DNA from: Caldilineae bacterium
GTDB lineage: Bacteria; Chloroflexota; Anaerolineae; J102
NCBI GenBank assembly: GCA_003694905.1
Contig: RFJM01000051.1
Coordinates: 1 to 19,469, forward strand
Direction: 5' to 3'
Length of the DNA: 19,469 nt
The notes beneath the pieces are model-generated. The model was not told where the DNA came from and ran no database searches. It saw only the letters and a program-made list of their open reading frames with translations. Both the position numbers and the translations under genes were made by a program. Shown here one piece after another: positions 5,072 to 13,725 of this stretch (the stretch's first letter is position 1; the number at the start of each line of letters is the position of its first letter).

Positions 5072-7546
5072 CTAGAGCACGGCCGGCTCCGGCACCGGGG
5101 CCTCCACCTCCGCTTCTTGCTCGGCCGTCTCAGCGTGGTCGCGCAGTGCCGCTTCGATGACCTGCTCGATACAATCTACGGGGATGAAAGTCATGGCTTC
5201 GCGGACATCCTCGGGCAGCTCATCCAGGTCGGCTTCATTGCGCTTGGGCAAGATGATGGTCGAGAGTCCGGCACGATGTGCGGCCAGAACCTTCTGCTTC
5301 ACGCCGCCGATGGGGAGCACGCGCCCCCGCAGGGTGATTTCGCCCGTCATGCCCACGTCGGCGCGGACAGGTTTGTTCAGCAATAGGCTGACCAGGGCCG
5401 TCACCATGGTGACGCCGGCGCTGGGGCCATCCTTGGGCGTGGCGCCCGCAGGCACGTGCACGTGGAAATTGTGGTGGGCAAAGACGTCGGGATCGATGCC
5501 CAGGGCCTCGGCATTGGCCTGCACCCAGCTGTAGGCGATGCGGACCGACTCGTTCATGACATCGCCGAGCTGCCCCGTGGTGGTGAGGTCACCCTTGCCC
5601 TTCATCTTGGTTGCCTCGATGAAGAGAACATCCCCGCCGACCGGCGTGTAGGCCAGCCCCGTGGCCACGCCCGGTCGCTCGGTACGCAGGGCCGCATCGA
5701 AGAAGAACCGCTGCTTGCCCAGGAACTCGCGCACATGCTCCGGTGTGACCTGTAGCTGCTCGATCTCGCCGGCCGCGATCTTCACCGCCACCTTGCGGCA
5801 GACCTTGCCGATCTCCCGCTCCAGATTGCGGACGCCGGCCTCGCGCGTGTAGTCGCGGATGATGCAACGCAACGCCTCTTCCGTGAAACTTATCTCGTCC
5901 TTGCGCAAGCCATTGGCCCGGCGCTGGCGGGGGATGAGATAGCCCTCTGCGATGCGCAGCTTCTCGTACTCGGTGTATCCTTCCAGACTGATGATCTCCA
6001 TACGGTCGCGCAAGGGCGCGGGGATGGTATCCAGCGTGTTGGCCGTGGTGATGAAGATGACATCACTCAGATCGAAATCCACGTCCAGATAGTGATCCCG
6101 GAACGCGTTGTTCTGCTGGGGATCCAGCACCTCCAACAGCGCCGAGCTGGGATCGCCCCGCCAGTCCATGCCGATCTTGTCCACTTCATCCAGCATGAAG
6201 ACGGGGTTGCGCGTGCCACATCGCTTGATGGCCTGGATGATCCGGCCCGGCATGGCGCCGATATAGGTGCGGCGATGACCGCGGATTTCCGCCTCGTCGC
6301 GCATGCCACCCAGACTCATGCGGGTGAACTCGCGGCCCAGGGCGCGAGCAATACTCTTGCCAAGGCTGGTCTTACCGACACCGGGTGGGCCCACAAAGCA
6401 GAGGATGGCGCCCATCGCCTCCTGAACTTCGCCTTCGTGGCCCTCTGCCTCTTCGATACCCCGTTCGTTGACCAGCTTGCGCACGGCCAGATACTCGAGG
6501 ATGCGATCCTTCACCTTCTGTAGATCGTAATGATCTTCGTCCAGCACCTGGCGGGCATGGGCGATGTCCAGATTGTCTTCGCTGAGGTTATTCCAGGGCA
6601 GATCCAGCAACCAGTCCAGATAGGTCTTGATCACAGAGTGTTCGGCTGCTTGAGGAGGCATGCGTTCCATGCGTTTCAGCTCCCGCAGCGCCTCCTTTTC
6701 CGCCTCTTCGGGCAGATTGGCCTCGGCGATCTTGCGGCGATATTCTTCGATCTCGGCCTCCTGCTCATCGCTCTCGCCCAACTCCTTGCGGATGGCCTCG
6801 AGTTGCTGCCGCAGATAATACTCCCGCTGCGTCTTGTTCAGCTCCTGCGACGCCTCCTCCGCGATCTTCTTGCGGATGGCGAGGACCTCTCGCTCGCGCG
6901 TCAGATAGGTGATGAGCTGACGCATCTTCTCGTTCACAGAATCCGCTTCCAGCAGCTTCTGCTCATCTTCGATGTCCATGCGCATATTGGCGGCGATGAT
7001 GTAAACCAATTGCCGCGTATCCCGGATCTGCTCCAGGAACGCCACAGCACCTTCGGGGATATTGGGCAACATCTCGGCCACCTCGGCGCTCAGCTCCAGC
7101 AGACTTTGTCGCAGCGCCTCGGCTTCGACCCCCTCTTCCACGATTTCGGGCGCCAGGGCAACACGCGCCTTCAGATAGGGTTCCGTGGCCGTCCATTCCT
7201 CGATGCGCATGCGCTCCAGACCCTGAACAATGACCTGCAGAGCCCCGTCATCGGTATGCACTACTTTGTGGATAACGGCCACCGTCCCCGTCTGGTAGAC
7301 TTCTTCCGGACCCGGTTCTTCGATCTCCGGGTTCTTCATGGCCACCAGGCCGATGATACGCATGCCCGTCCGCGCTTCTTCGATCAGCTTGACCGAACGG
7401 GGAATACCCACCGCCAGGGGAATCACCGCCATGGGGAGGGCAACGATATTGCGCAAAGGCAAGATGGGCAACTCGCCGGGGAGAATGGATTCCAGCTTGC
7501 TTTGATCTATCGCCGATTCACTTCTGCCTATGATATCGCGAAACAT
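5072..7546 (-). CDS. lon: ATP-dependent Lon protease (LonA)
   Basis: 824-aa cytosolic AAA+ serine protease that degrades damaged and regulatory proteins. It has the full bacterial LonA layout. The N-terminal substrate domain (about 25-220) opens with LPILPLRNIVALP. A helical coiled region follows (about 220-310). The AAA+ module has Walker A GPPGVGKT (386-393) and Walker B VFMLDEVDK (449-457). The C-terminal protease domain has the Ser709-Lys752 dyad in KDGPSAGVTM and GGVKQK. The frame extends 34 codons further to 7648, but ATG 7546 is preferred because AGAGAGGT lies 4-5 bases upstream and family similarity starts after it. The tail (806-824) is Glu/Pro-rich. It is transcribed alone, diverging from the DUF2723 gene. 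One half-site CTTGAGT, as in HspR operators, lies just upstream (7556-7562), but its partner is missing. Confidence 0.97.
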   Translation of the reverse strand: MFRDIIGRSESAIDQSKLESILPGELPILPLRNIVALPMAVIPLAVGIPRSVKLIEEARTGMRIIGLVAMKNPEIEEPGPEEVYQTGTVAVIHKVVHTDDGALQVIVQGLERMRIEEWTATEPYLKARVALAPEIVEEGVEAEALRQSLLELSAEVAEMLPNIPEGAVAFLEQIRDTRQLVYIIAANMRMDIEDEQKLLEADSVNEKMRQLITYLTREREVLAIRKKIAEEASQELNKTQREYYLRQQLEAIRKELGESDEQEAEIEEYRRKIAEANLPEEAEKEALRELKRMERMPPQAAEHSVIKTYLDWLLDLPWNNLSEDNLDIAHARQVLDEDHYDLQKVKDRILEYLAVRKLVNERGIEEAEGHEGEVQEAMGAILCFVGPPGVGKTSLGKSIARALGREFTRMSLGGMRDEAEIRGHRRTYIGAMPGRIIQAIKRCGTRNPVFMLDEVDKIGMDWRGDPSSALLEVLDPQQNNAFRDHYLDVDFDLSDVIFITTANTLDTIPAPLRDRMEIISLEGYTEYEKLRIAEGYLIPRQRRANGLRKDEISFTEEALRCIIRDYTREAGVRNLEREIGKVCRKVAVKIAAGEIEQLQVTPEHVREFLGKQRFFFDAALRTERPGVATGLAYTPVGGDVLFIEATKMKGKGDLTTTGQLGDVMNESVRIAYSWVQANAEALGIDPDVFAHHNFHVHVPAGATPKDGPSAGVTMVTALVSLLLNKPVRADVGMTGEITLRGRVLPIGGVKQKVLAAHRAGLSTIILPKRNEADLDELPEDVREAMTFIPVDCIEQVIEAALRDHAETAEQEAEVEAPVPEPAVL

Positions 7547-7803
7547 GACTACCTCTCTTGAGTCTAAGTGCGTTCTGATTCGGTAGGAAGGATTCTGAGC
7601 AATTGACTCTCGTGATCCTACAGCAAAAAGGGGATTACGGAAAGCCATCAGCCCGTAGCTTCATTGAACACCATCAGGATATACAGGGCATCAGAGGGAT
7701 ATTAGTGTTTTGTTAGTAAGCCCCTCGCCGCTTTTACCCTTCGCCCAGAAAATGGTAAGCTGCTGAGGCACAATTCCCGTCAGCCGTTCTCCTACAGACA
7801 CCG

Positions 7804-9681
7804 GTGAGGAAACATCTTCCTGCTATCCTGCTCTTCCTGAGCAGCCTGACCATATACATAGCGACTCTGGCCCCAACCGTAGCCACCATCTTCGATGACT
7901 CGCTGGAACTACAGCTGGCATTGCCGACTTTCGCCATTATCCATCCAACCGGTTATCCTCTCTACTCCCTATTGGGGTGGCTCTTCACCCGGTTGGTTCC
8001 CCTCGGCGATGCCGCCTACCGCGCGAACCTCTTCTCGGCCGTCGCTGCGAGCGCGACGGTTGCTCTGTTCTATCCTCTGGCAAGACGGCTGGGAGCCGCC
8101 CGCTGGCCTTCTTTCCTGGCAGCGCTGGTCTTCGCGCTGGGGCCGGTGTGGTGGTCGCAGGCCACCATCGCCGAAGTCTACACCCTACAAGGCCTGCTGA
8201 CTGCCCTCATCCTGCTGGCGCTCTTGCGGTGGGAGAGCGCACCCGAGCCGGAGCATCGCCGCAGGGATCTGATGCTCGCGGGGCTTGGCATCGGCCTGGG
8301 CCTGGCCCACCATCGCATGACCCTGCTGCTCTTGCCAGGGGTCCTTCCCTTTCTGGTCTGGGCTGACCCCTCGCTGCTACGCCGCCCGCGCGCCTGGATT
8401 TCCCCCCTCCTCGCCCTACTCGCCCCCCTCCTGCTCTACGCCCTGCTGCCCCTGCGGGCACACATCGGCTCCCTGGACGGCAGCTACGCCCGGATCGGCT
8501 TCTTGGGCTGGGTGCTGGGTGGGGGCTACAGCACCTTCTTGCGGGACAATCCCTTTGGCATTGAACGTTCCTTTGGCGATCTCTTCCGCCTTCTGGCCGA
8601 GCAATACGGGATTTTGGGCATCGTACTACCCTTTGCGGGCTACACCCTGTGGCGCCTGCAGCCGCGGCGCTTGCTTCTGCTGGTCCTCATAGCGATAGCG
8701 GACCTTCTCTTTGCCAGGTGGTATCTGGTAGCCGATGTCCAGGTCTTCCTCATCCCCAGCTTCGTGGTCTGGGCAGCCGGCATTGCCGTAGGGCTCACAG
8801 CCCTGTGGGATGCCGTACGCACCTATGTGGCCGCCTTGTTGCGCCGACTCGGCACCCCCTCCGCCGCTTCCACCTGGTTCCGGGCCTTCGGCCTCTTCTT
8901 CGCCCTCTTCCTCCTTACCTGGCCGGTGGCTTTGGCCCGCCAGCGCTGGCCCGACCTGGACCGCAGTCAGCCACCGGTGCGAGCCTGGGGAGTACACGAC
9001 TACGGAATCGACATGCTGACAAGCGCCGCCCCTCAAGCCCGCATCGTGGGACTCCTTGGCGAGATGACCCTGCTGCGCTACTTCCAGCGCACCCAGGGCC
9101 TGCGCCCCGATGTGATCACCGTCGCCGCCGACCCCGAGCCGGAACGCCTGGAAGCCATCACCGCCGGCATTCACACACAACAACCCACCTACACCACTCG
9201 TCCCCTCGCGGGCCTGGCCGAAACCTACAGCCTCAGCGCCGAAGGTCCTCTTATCCGGATCTGGCCCGCGGGCCAGGCCGACCCCAAGGATCTGCCCACC
9301 CGTACCTTCGCCTCCGTCCCCAGTGATCCACCCCTCCGTCTCCTGGGATGGGACGCTCGACTACGAAGCCCGCGCAGCGGCCCCGGTGTGCGCGTGCGGC
9401 TGCTTTGGCAGAGCGATGCCCACCCTCCTCCCGACATGAAGATCTCGGCCCGTCTCCTGACCTCGGATGGCACTCTCCTCGCCCAGCGCGACGACTTCCC
9501 CGTTCACAACGCCTATCCGCCCAGCCGCTGGCGCCCCTTCGAACGCGTGCTCGACGCTTACGACCTGCCTCTCGAAACCCGGCCATCCACTTCCCTCACC
9601 CTCCTCATCATCCTCTACAACCCGAGCGACGGCCGCGAGCTCGCCCGCTGGCAGACATCAGGGCTGACCTTTCAGCCCTGA
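7804..9681 (+). CDS. DUF2723 multi-pass membrane protein (GT117-like glycosyltransferase)
   Basis: 625-aa protein with a hydrophobic N-terminal part to about residue 385 (roughly ten membrane spans) and a soluble C-terminal part of about 240 residues. The first loop carries FDDSLEL (30-36) followed by HPTGYPLYSLLGWLF (47-61). This matches the D-S-G-E then PHPPGYPLY signature of the DUF2723 family, which is related to lipid-linked sugar transferases of the GT-C fold. A role in transferring sugars to exported proteins or envelope glycans is plausible but unproven. The start is the GTG at 7804: an in-frame TAA at 7756 precedes it and no ATG occurs before the signature. The Shine-Dalgarno is poor. 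The stop codon is embedded in a perfect hairpin (9658-9681). The segment 8370-8470 is very C-rich and Leu-rich. Confidence 0.8.
   Translation: MRKHLPAILLFLSSLTIYIATLAPTVATIFDDSLELQLALPTFAIIHPTGYPLYSLLGWLFTRLVPLGDAAYRANLFSAVAASATVALFYPLARRLGAARWPSFLAALVFALGPVWWSQATIAEVYTLQGLLTALILLALLRWESAPEPEHRRRDLMLAGLGIGLGLAHHRMTLLLLPGVLPFLVWADPSLLRRPRAWISPLLALLAPLLLYALLPLRAHIGSLDGSYARIGFLGWVLGGGYSTFLRDNPFGIERSFGDLFRLLAEQYGILGIVLPFAGYTLWRLQPRRLLLLVLIAIADLLFARWYLVADVQVFLIPSFVVWAAGIAVGLTALWDAVRTYVAALLRRLGTPSAASTWFRAFGLFFALFLLTWPVALARQRWPDLDRSQPPVRAWGVHDYGIDMLTSAAPQARIVGLLGEMTLLRYFQRTQGLRPDVITVAADPEPERLEAITAGIHTQQPTYTTRPLAGLAETYSLSAEGPLIRIWPAGQADPKDLPTRTFASVPSDPPLRLLGWDARLRSPRSGPGVRVRLLWQSDAHPPPDMKISARLLTSDGTLLAQRDDFPVHNAYPPSRWRPFERVLDAYDLPLETRPSTSLTLLIILYNPSDGRELARWQTSGLTFQP
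9658..9681 (+). other. Perfect hairpin spanning the DUF2723 stop codon
   Basis: TCAGGGCTGA (9658-9667), a CCTT loop and TCAGCCCTGA (9672-9681) form a perfect 10-bp stem whose last three bases are the TGA stop. No T-run follows (GTAGGGAATGG), so it is not a standard terminator. It may pause polymerase, protect the mRNA 3' end or affect termination of translation. Confidence 0.6.
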
Positions 9682-9765
9682 GTAGGGAATGGTATCATTC
9701 TTATTACTCACTCATCTTGCATGTCCCCCCATTCCATCTCTGTCAGACAGCGTCCGTAGCTAACT

Positions 9766-10203
9766 ATGTCCAACATCGCCATGTTTGCCGGCCTTGTCAT
9801 CGATGAAGAAGGGCGCCCGGTCGAAGTGACCTGGGTCGGGAATGACGCCTGCTATGTGGTCCTGGATGACGACTTTCGACGCCACGTCGATGCCGAGGAA
9901 GTAGACCGGCAGGTCCTCCGCTTCTTCAAAGAGCAGATCGACCAACACCGCGACCTGGCCGTGCGCGGCGTTCTGGAACTCATGGGCAAGGACGACATCT
10001 TCACCAAGACGGCGCTGGAGTACTCCATCCGCCATCTCGACGCCGATGAAGCCCTGGGACACCCCATGCCCGAGCAAGCCAAACAACTTCTACATGCGTT
10101 GGGATTTCGCATCGTTCTGAACAGCCACGGTGAGGTCGTGGAAGTGCGCATGCCCGAAGGTGACATCGACCCCGATGACCTACGCGGACTTGGCGGGCTG
10201 TAG
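9766..10203 (+). CDS. Hypothetical acidic protein, 145 aa
   Basis: I do not recognise this family. The protein is soluble and acidic, without membrane helices or Cys motifs. The N-terminal 35 residues look like a small beta-rich segment (AGLVIDEEGRPVEVTWVG, then ACYVVLDDDFRRHVDAE). A helical middle follows (about 45-80, EEVDRQVLRFFKEQIDQH). The C-terminal segment (about 95-140) has ALGFRIVLNSHGEVVEVRMP, which reads as a beta hairpin. Codon use resembles its neighbours and the frame is uninterrupted for 438 bases, so it is very likely a real gene. No Shine-Dalgarno is visible before the ATG (ACTATGTCC). It lies 84 bases after the DUF2723 gene and 94 before the signal peptidase gene, on the same strand. 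Confidence 0.7.
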   Translation: MSNIAMFAGLVIDEEGRPVEVTWVGNDACYVVLDDDFRRHVDAEEVDRQVLRFFKEQIDQHRDLAVRGVLELMGKDDIFTKTALEYSIRHLDADEALGHPMPEQAKQLLHALGFRIVLNSHGEVVEVRMPEGDIDPDDLRGLGGL

Positions 10204-10233
10204 GGTTGTCGTTTTTCCCGCTGCCAGTCAATT

Positions 10234-10262
10234 TTGGCTTGTGACATAAGAGGCTGTATCCT
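10234..10262 (+). promoter_or_regulatory. Possible promoter for the lepB transcription unit
   Basis: TTGGCT (10234-10239) and TATCCT (10257-10262) are separated by 17 bases and lie 35 bases before the lepB ATG. Both boxes match the sigma-70 consensus only partly. If used, the transcript would start near 10269 and carry a leader of about 29 bases. Confidence 0.35.
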
Positions 10263-10297
10263 ACCGGTTAATCCTTCGTAGACGACCCCACACACCC

Positions 10298-10960
10298 ATG
10301 ACTTCACCGCAAAGACAGTATCAGCGCCGGCTTCCACCCGACGCCCGCATCATACGCCCCGAAGACCAACCCCAGCGTTATGACCCCGACTCCCTGAGAC
10401 CCGTCGCTCCGCCCCTTCCGCGCGTCGCAGGGAAAACCACGGCCGGTTCCGTCTTCATGCAGGGCCTGCGCGAAATGGTCGAGACCGTGCTGCCGGCCGT
10501 GCTCATCGCCCTGCTCATTCACCTCTTCCTGGCGCAGGCCACCCGCGTGGAAGGCTACAGTATGGAACCCACCCTCTACGGCCATCAGCGCCTCGTTATC
10601 GAAAAGATAAGCTATCATCTGCACCCTCCCCATCGCGGTGATATCGTCGTGCTGCGCGTGCCGGGCTACGGCCAGGACATGCTCATCAAACGGGTTATCG
10701 GCCTTCCCGGCGAAACCATCGAAATCAAAGATGGCGTAGTCTTCATCAACGGTCAGATCCTGCCCGAACCCTATCTCGATGGTTCGGCCCGCGGCAACTA
10801 CCCCAGCACCCTTATCCCGCCGGATTATTACTTCGTTATGGGAGACAACCGCAACAACTCCAACGACTCCCGATCCTTCGGCCCTGTGCCCAGGGATGCG
10901 ATTGTGGGACGCGCCTGGCTGCGTTACTGGCCCCCCTATGAACTGGGGCTTGTAGAATAG
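10298..10960 (+). CDS. lepB: Signal peptidase I
   Basis: 220-aa type I signal peptidase, which cleaves signal peptides of exported proteins at the outer face of the cytoplasmic membrane. The catalytic Ser88 is in GYSMEPTL (86-93) and the Lys131 general base in DMLIKRVIGLPGE (127-139). Box E MGDNRNNSNDSRSFGPV (181-197) completes the S26 signature. A single membrane span (about 62-82) anchors it. The cytoplasmic N-terminus of about 55 residues, rich in Arg, Pro and Asp, is longer than in many family members. No Shine-Dalgarno precedes the ATG at 10298, and an internal Met54 just before the span could serve as an alternative start. It is followed 39 bases later by the permease-hydrolase fusion gene. 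Confidence 0.95.
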   Translation: MTSPQRQYQRRLPPDARIIRPEDQPQRYDPDSLRPVAPPLPRVAGKTTAGSVFMQGLREMVETVLPAVLIALLIHLFLAQATRVEGYSMEPTLYGHQRLVIEKISYHLHPPHRGDIVVLRVPGYGQDMLIKRVIGLPGETIEIKDGVVFINGQILPEPYLDGSARGNYPSTLIPPDYYFVMGDNRNNSNDSRSFGPVPRDAIVGRAWLRYWPPYELGLVE

Positions 10961-10999
10961 GCTTGGTGCGGGGCTTTCCGCGGAGGGAGGCCGACAACT

Positions 11000-12769
11000 A
11001 TGGATACCCGCTGGTCTTACAACACCAAACTTGTCGTCGTCATCGTCCTCTTGGTGCTGACGGCGGGATTCTTGCTGACGTTCAAGCATGCCATCCCGCC
11101 ACTGCTCATATCCCTTGTCCTGGCTTATCTGCTCAAACCGCCGGTCGACTTTATTGTACGCCGTACGGGTTGGCCCCGAGGGCTGGCCATCATTGCCATC
11201 TATCTCCTCATTCTGGCGGTGATCGCCGTCATGCCCATTGTTTTCACGCCCAGCCTTATCGCCCTCTTTTCGGGCGTGAGAATCGATTTCCAAAGCCTGG
11301 CCCCTCTCTTTGGCTCTCTCAACGAGAGTGTCATCACCCTTGGCCCTACCACCATCAATCTCGGAGAGTTGCTACAACAGGCGCTGCAAGGGCTGCAAAA
11401 CCTTGTCGCACCTTTCGCCACCGGAGCATTCCAGGTGGTGGCCGGCGTAGCCTCCACCATCTTCTGGCTGGTCTTTGTCGTGGTGGTGGTCTTCTGGCTG
11501 TTGAAAGACAGCAACCGCCTCGAAGGCTGGTTGTTCGACCACATCCCCAAGCCATATCGAGAGGAAATCGCCCAGCTGATGCGAGAGCTAGGACATATCT
11601 GGGGCAACTTTTTCCGCGGAGAGATCGTGCTGGCACTCAGTGTGGGGTCCATGGCCGGCATCAGCATGTTCATCCTGGGCGTCAGCAATGCTCTGATGCT
11701 GGGCGTCCTGGCAGGGCTGATGGAGTTCATTCCCACCATCGGCCCACCCATTGCCACCATCCCGGCCGTGATCATCGCCTATATCGCCGGGTCGAGCTGG
11801 CTACCGCTCAGCAACTTCGTGCTGGCCCTGATCGTCATCCTCGTCTACGTGGTGATCTTTCAGATCGAGCAACTCTATCTGCTGCCCCGCATCATGGGCC
11901 GCCGCGTGCGGCTGCATCCGGGCATCGTCTTTGTCGGCACCATTATCGGCGCGGTCCGCTTCGGAGTCCTGGGGGTATTGCTGGCGGCTCCCGTCATCGC
12001 CTCGGTGCGCGAGATTGGCAATTACCTCTACTGCAAGCTGCTCGACATCGAGCCTTATGCCGAACTGCGCGAGCGCGAGCAGGTAGACATCGAGTGGCGT
12101 GGGATGATTCGCGGCTACCCCATCGCCGGTGTGCTCTTCGACCTGGACGGCACGCTGGCCGATACCGACGACCAGGCCGTGGAAAAGATCGCTCGCAAAC
12201 TGGGTCGCTTACAGCGCATCTTCCCCAATCGAGATGCCCGTCCGCTGGTGCGACATTGGTTGATGGTGGCAGAAGGCCCCATCAACTGGATGATCACACA
12301 TTTCGATCGCGTCGATCTCGACGACGAACTCTTTCGGCTCAACCGCTGGCTGCGAGAAGCCCTGGGCTATCACAAGCCCGAAAGCATGCGCCTGATCCCC
12401 GGTGTGGATGCCACCCTGCGCGAACTCCGCCAGAGCTACCGTCTGGCCCTGGTCACAACCCGTGACCGGGCCACCGCCGAGCACTTCCTCAACGAGCACG
12501 GGTTGGCAGAGCTCTTCGATGCGGTGGTCACGGCCGACGATGTCCAGCGCCTGAAACCCCATCCCGAACCGGTGCTGACCGCCATCGCCCAACTGGAGTT
12601 GCAGCCCGAGCAGTGTGTGATGGTCGGCGATACCAGCGTGGATGTGTTGGCCGGCCAGGCCGCCGGCGCCCGCACCATCGCGGTTCTCTGTGGCTTTGGC
12701 CAGCGTCAAGACCTGGAAGGCGCAGACCTGGTGTTGGAGAGCACCACCGAGCTAACCAACTGGCTGTGA
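11000..12769 (+). CDS. AI-2E-family permease fused to HAD-family hydrolase
   Basis: 589-aa two-part protein. Residues 1-350 are an AI-2E/PerM-type (DUF20) membrane protein: N-terminal helices (about 10-55, 62-82), a central amphipathic region, then LMEFIPTIGPPIATIPAVI (240-258) and QIEQLYLLPRIMGRRVRLHP (288-307), both hallmarks of the family. Residues 372-589 are a HAD subfamily IA phosphatase with nucleophile Asp381 in FDLDGTLAD, Thr486/Thr487 in LVTTRDR, Lys519 in LKPHPEP and Asp544 in MVGDTSVDV, resembling phosphoglycolate phosphatase. Each part has its family's normal length and all HAD motifs are intact, so this is a true fusion rather than a remnant. The start is set by GGAGGGAGG 9 bases upstream. 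Met369 (12104) could allow separate translation of the hydrolase. Substrates are unknown. The 3' end overlaps panC by 18 bases, convergently. Confidence 0.88.
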   Translation: MDTRWSYNTKLVVVIVLLVLTAGFLLTFKHAIPPLLISLVLAYLLKPPVDFIVRRTGWPRGLAIIAIYLLILAVIAVMPIVFTPSLIALFSGVRIDFQSLAPLFGSLNESVITLGPTTINLGELLQQALQGLQNLVAPFATGAFQVVAGVASTIFWLVFVVVVVFWLLKDSNRLEGWLFDHIPKPYREEIAQLMRELGHIWGNFFRGEIVLALSVGSMAGISMFILGVSNALMLGVLAGLMEFIPTIGPPIATIPAVIIAYIAGSSWLPLSNFVLALIVILVYVVIFQIEQLYLLPRIMGRRVRLHPGIVFVGTIIGAVRFGVLGVLLAAPVIASVREIGNYLYCKLLDIEPYAELREREQVDIEWRGMIRGYPIAGVLFDLDGTLADTDDQAVEKIARKLGRLQRIFPNRDARPLVRHWLMVAEGPINWMITHFDRVDLDDELFRLNRWLREALGYHKPESMRLIPGVDATLRELRQSYRLALVTTRDRATAEHFLNEHGLAELFDAVVTADDVQRLKPHPEPVLTAIAQLELQPEQCVMVGDTSVDVLAGQAAGARTIAVLCGFGQRQDLEGADLVLESTTELTNWL

Positions 12770-13681
12770 GCCGGGCCGAGTCTTGCCCCACTCCTCCGGC
12801 GAAGTCCCCAACCAGAGATTGTCGATGAGCCGCGCTTTGCCGATGCGCACGGCCAACGAGGCCAGGACCGGTCCCCGGATCTGGGCGGGCACCTCTTCCA
12901 GCGTGGCCAGGTCGGCAATGCTGACGTATTCGGTCTGGGCCAGGGGCTCGGCATCCAGGGTGTCTTGCATGAGCCGGCGCAGGCGCCGGGCATCGCGTTC
13001 ACCCGCCAGGTAAGCGTCACGGGCCGCACACAGTGCCCGGTACAACACAGCGGCACGGCGGCGTTCCTCGGGTGTCAGGTAAGTATTGCGCGAGCTCATG
13101 GCCAGACCGCTTGCCTCCCGCATGGTGGGGCAGATGACAAGCTCCAGGTCATAGTTCAGATCCTCGACCAGACGGCGCAGGATCAGTGCCTGCTGGGCAT
13201 CCTTCTGACCGAAGTAAGCGCGGGTGGGGCGCGTCAGATTGAAGAGCTTGGTGACAATCGTGGTGACTCCGCGAAAATGGCCGGGACGCCGCGCTCCTTC
13301 AAGATGTCTGGGCAGTTCGGATAGTTCTACCCATGTCTGATAACCGGGTGGATAGAGCGCCTCCGCCGCGGGTGCAAAGACGATATCGACCCCCTCCTGT
13401 TCCAGCAGGGCCAGATCGCGAGGGAGGTCGCGAGGATAGGCGTCCAGGTCCTCGCCGGGTCCAAACTGGGTGGGGTTTACGAAGATGGTGGTGATTACGA
13501 CATCGTTTTCGGCTCGAGCGCGGCGCACCAAGGACAGATGCCCATCGTGCAGGTATCCCATGGTAGGCACAAGACCGATTTCGCCACGCAGACGGCGCCT
13601 GACTTCGTGCATCTTCGCAGGATCTTCTATCAATGTCAGCACCGGACTTCGGGTTGGTGGGGCAGGATGTGTCACGGTCAT
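12752..13681 (-). CDS. panC: Pantothenate synthetase (pantoate-beta-alanine ligase)
   Basis: 309-aa PanC, which joins pantoate and beta-alanine with ATP to form pantothenate, the CoA precursor. The nucleotide-binding PTMGYLHDGHLSLV (39-52, with HDGH at 45-48), the FVNPTQFGP loop (67-75), GQKDAQQ (158-164) and MSSRN (195-199) are all present. Two starts are possible. ATG 13681 has GGAG 9 bases upstream and is preferred. A GTG at 13729 overlaps the panB stop (GTGA) and would add 16 residues that are not part of the fold. Either way it is coupled to panB. The C-terminus runs past the usual family end and overlaps the convergent permease-hydrolase gene by 18 bases, with no terminator between them. 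Confidence 0.96.
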   Translation of the reverse strand: MTVTHPAPPTRSPVLTLIEDPAKMHEVRRRLRGEIGLVPTMGYLHDGHLSLVRRARAENDVVITTIFVNPTQFGPGEDLDAYPRDLPRDLALLEQEGVDIVFAPAAEALYPPGYQTWVELSELPRHLEGARRPGHFRGVTTIVTKLFNLTRPTRAYFGQKDAQQALILRRLVEDLNYDLELVICPTMREASGLAMSSRNTYLTPEERRRAAVLYRALCAARDAYLAGERDARRLRRLMQDTLDAEPLAQTEYVSIADLATLEEVPAQIRGPVLASLAVRIGKARLIDNLWLGTSPEEWGKTRPGSQPVG

Positions 13682-13725
13682 GGCAGAGAACTCCGTTCTG
13701 TCGGGTTGATGGCTGTGTACATGTG

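Noticed and set aside
6530..7561. A 343-codon plus-strand open frame opposite lon
   Set aside because: It is the antisense of the lon coding region with a composition typical of such shadows and no motif; lon is certain.
7556..7580. HspR operator (HAIR, CTTGAGT-N7-ACTCAAG) ahead of lon
   Set aside because: Only the first half-site CTTGAGT is present; the second half is not matched, so it is not called.
7547..7648. The 34-codon N-terminal extension of Lon up to the ATG at 7648
   Set aside because: A Shine-Dalgarno sits directly before ATG 7546, and the extension is not Lon-like.
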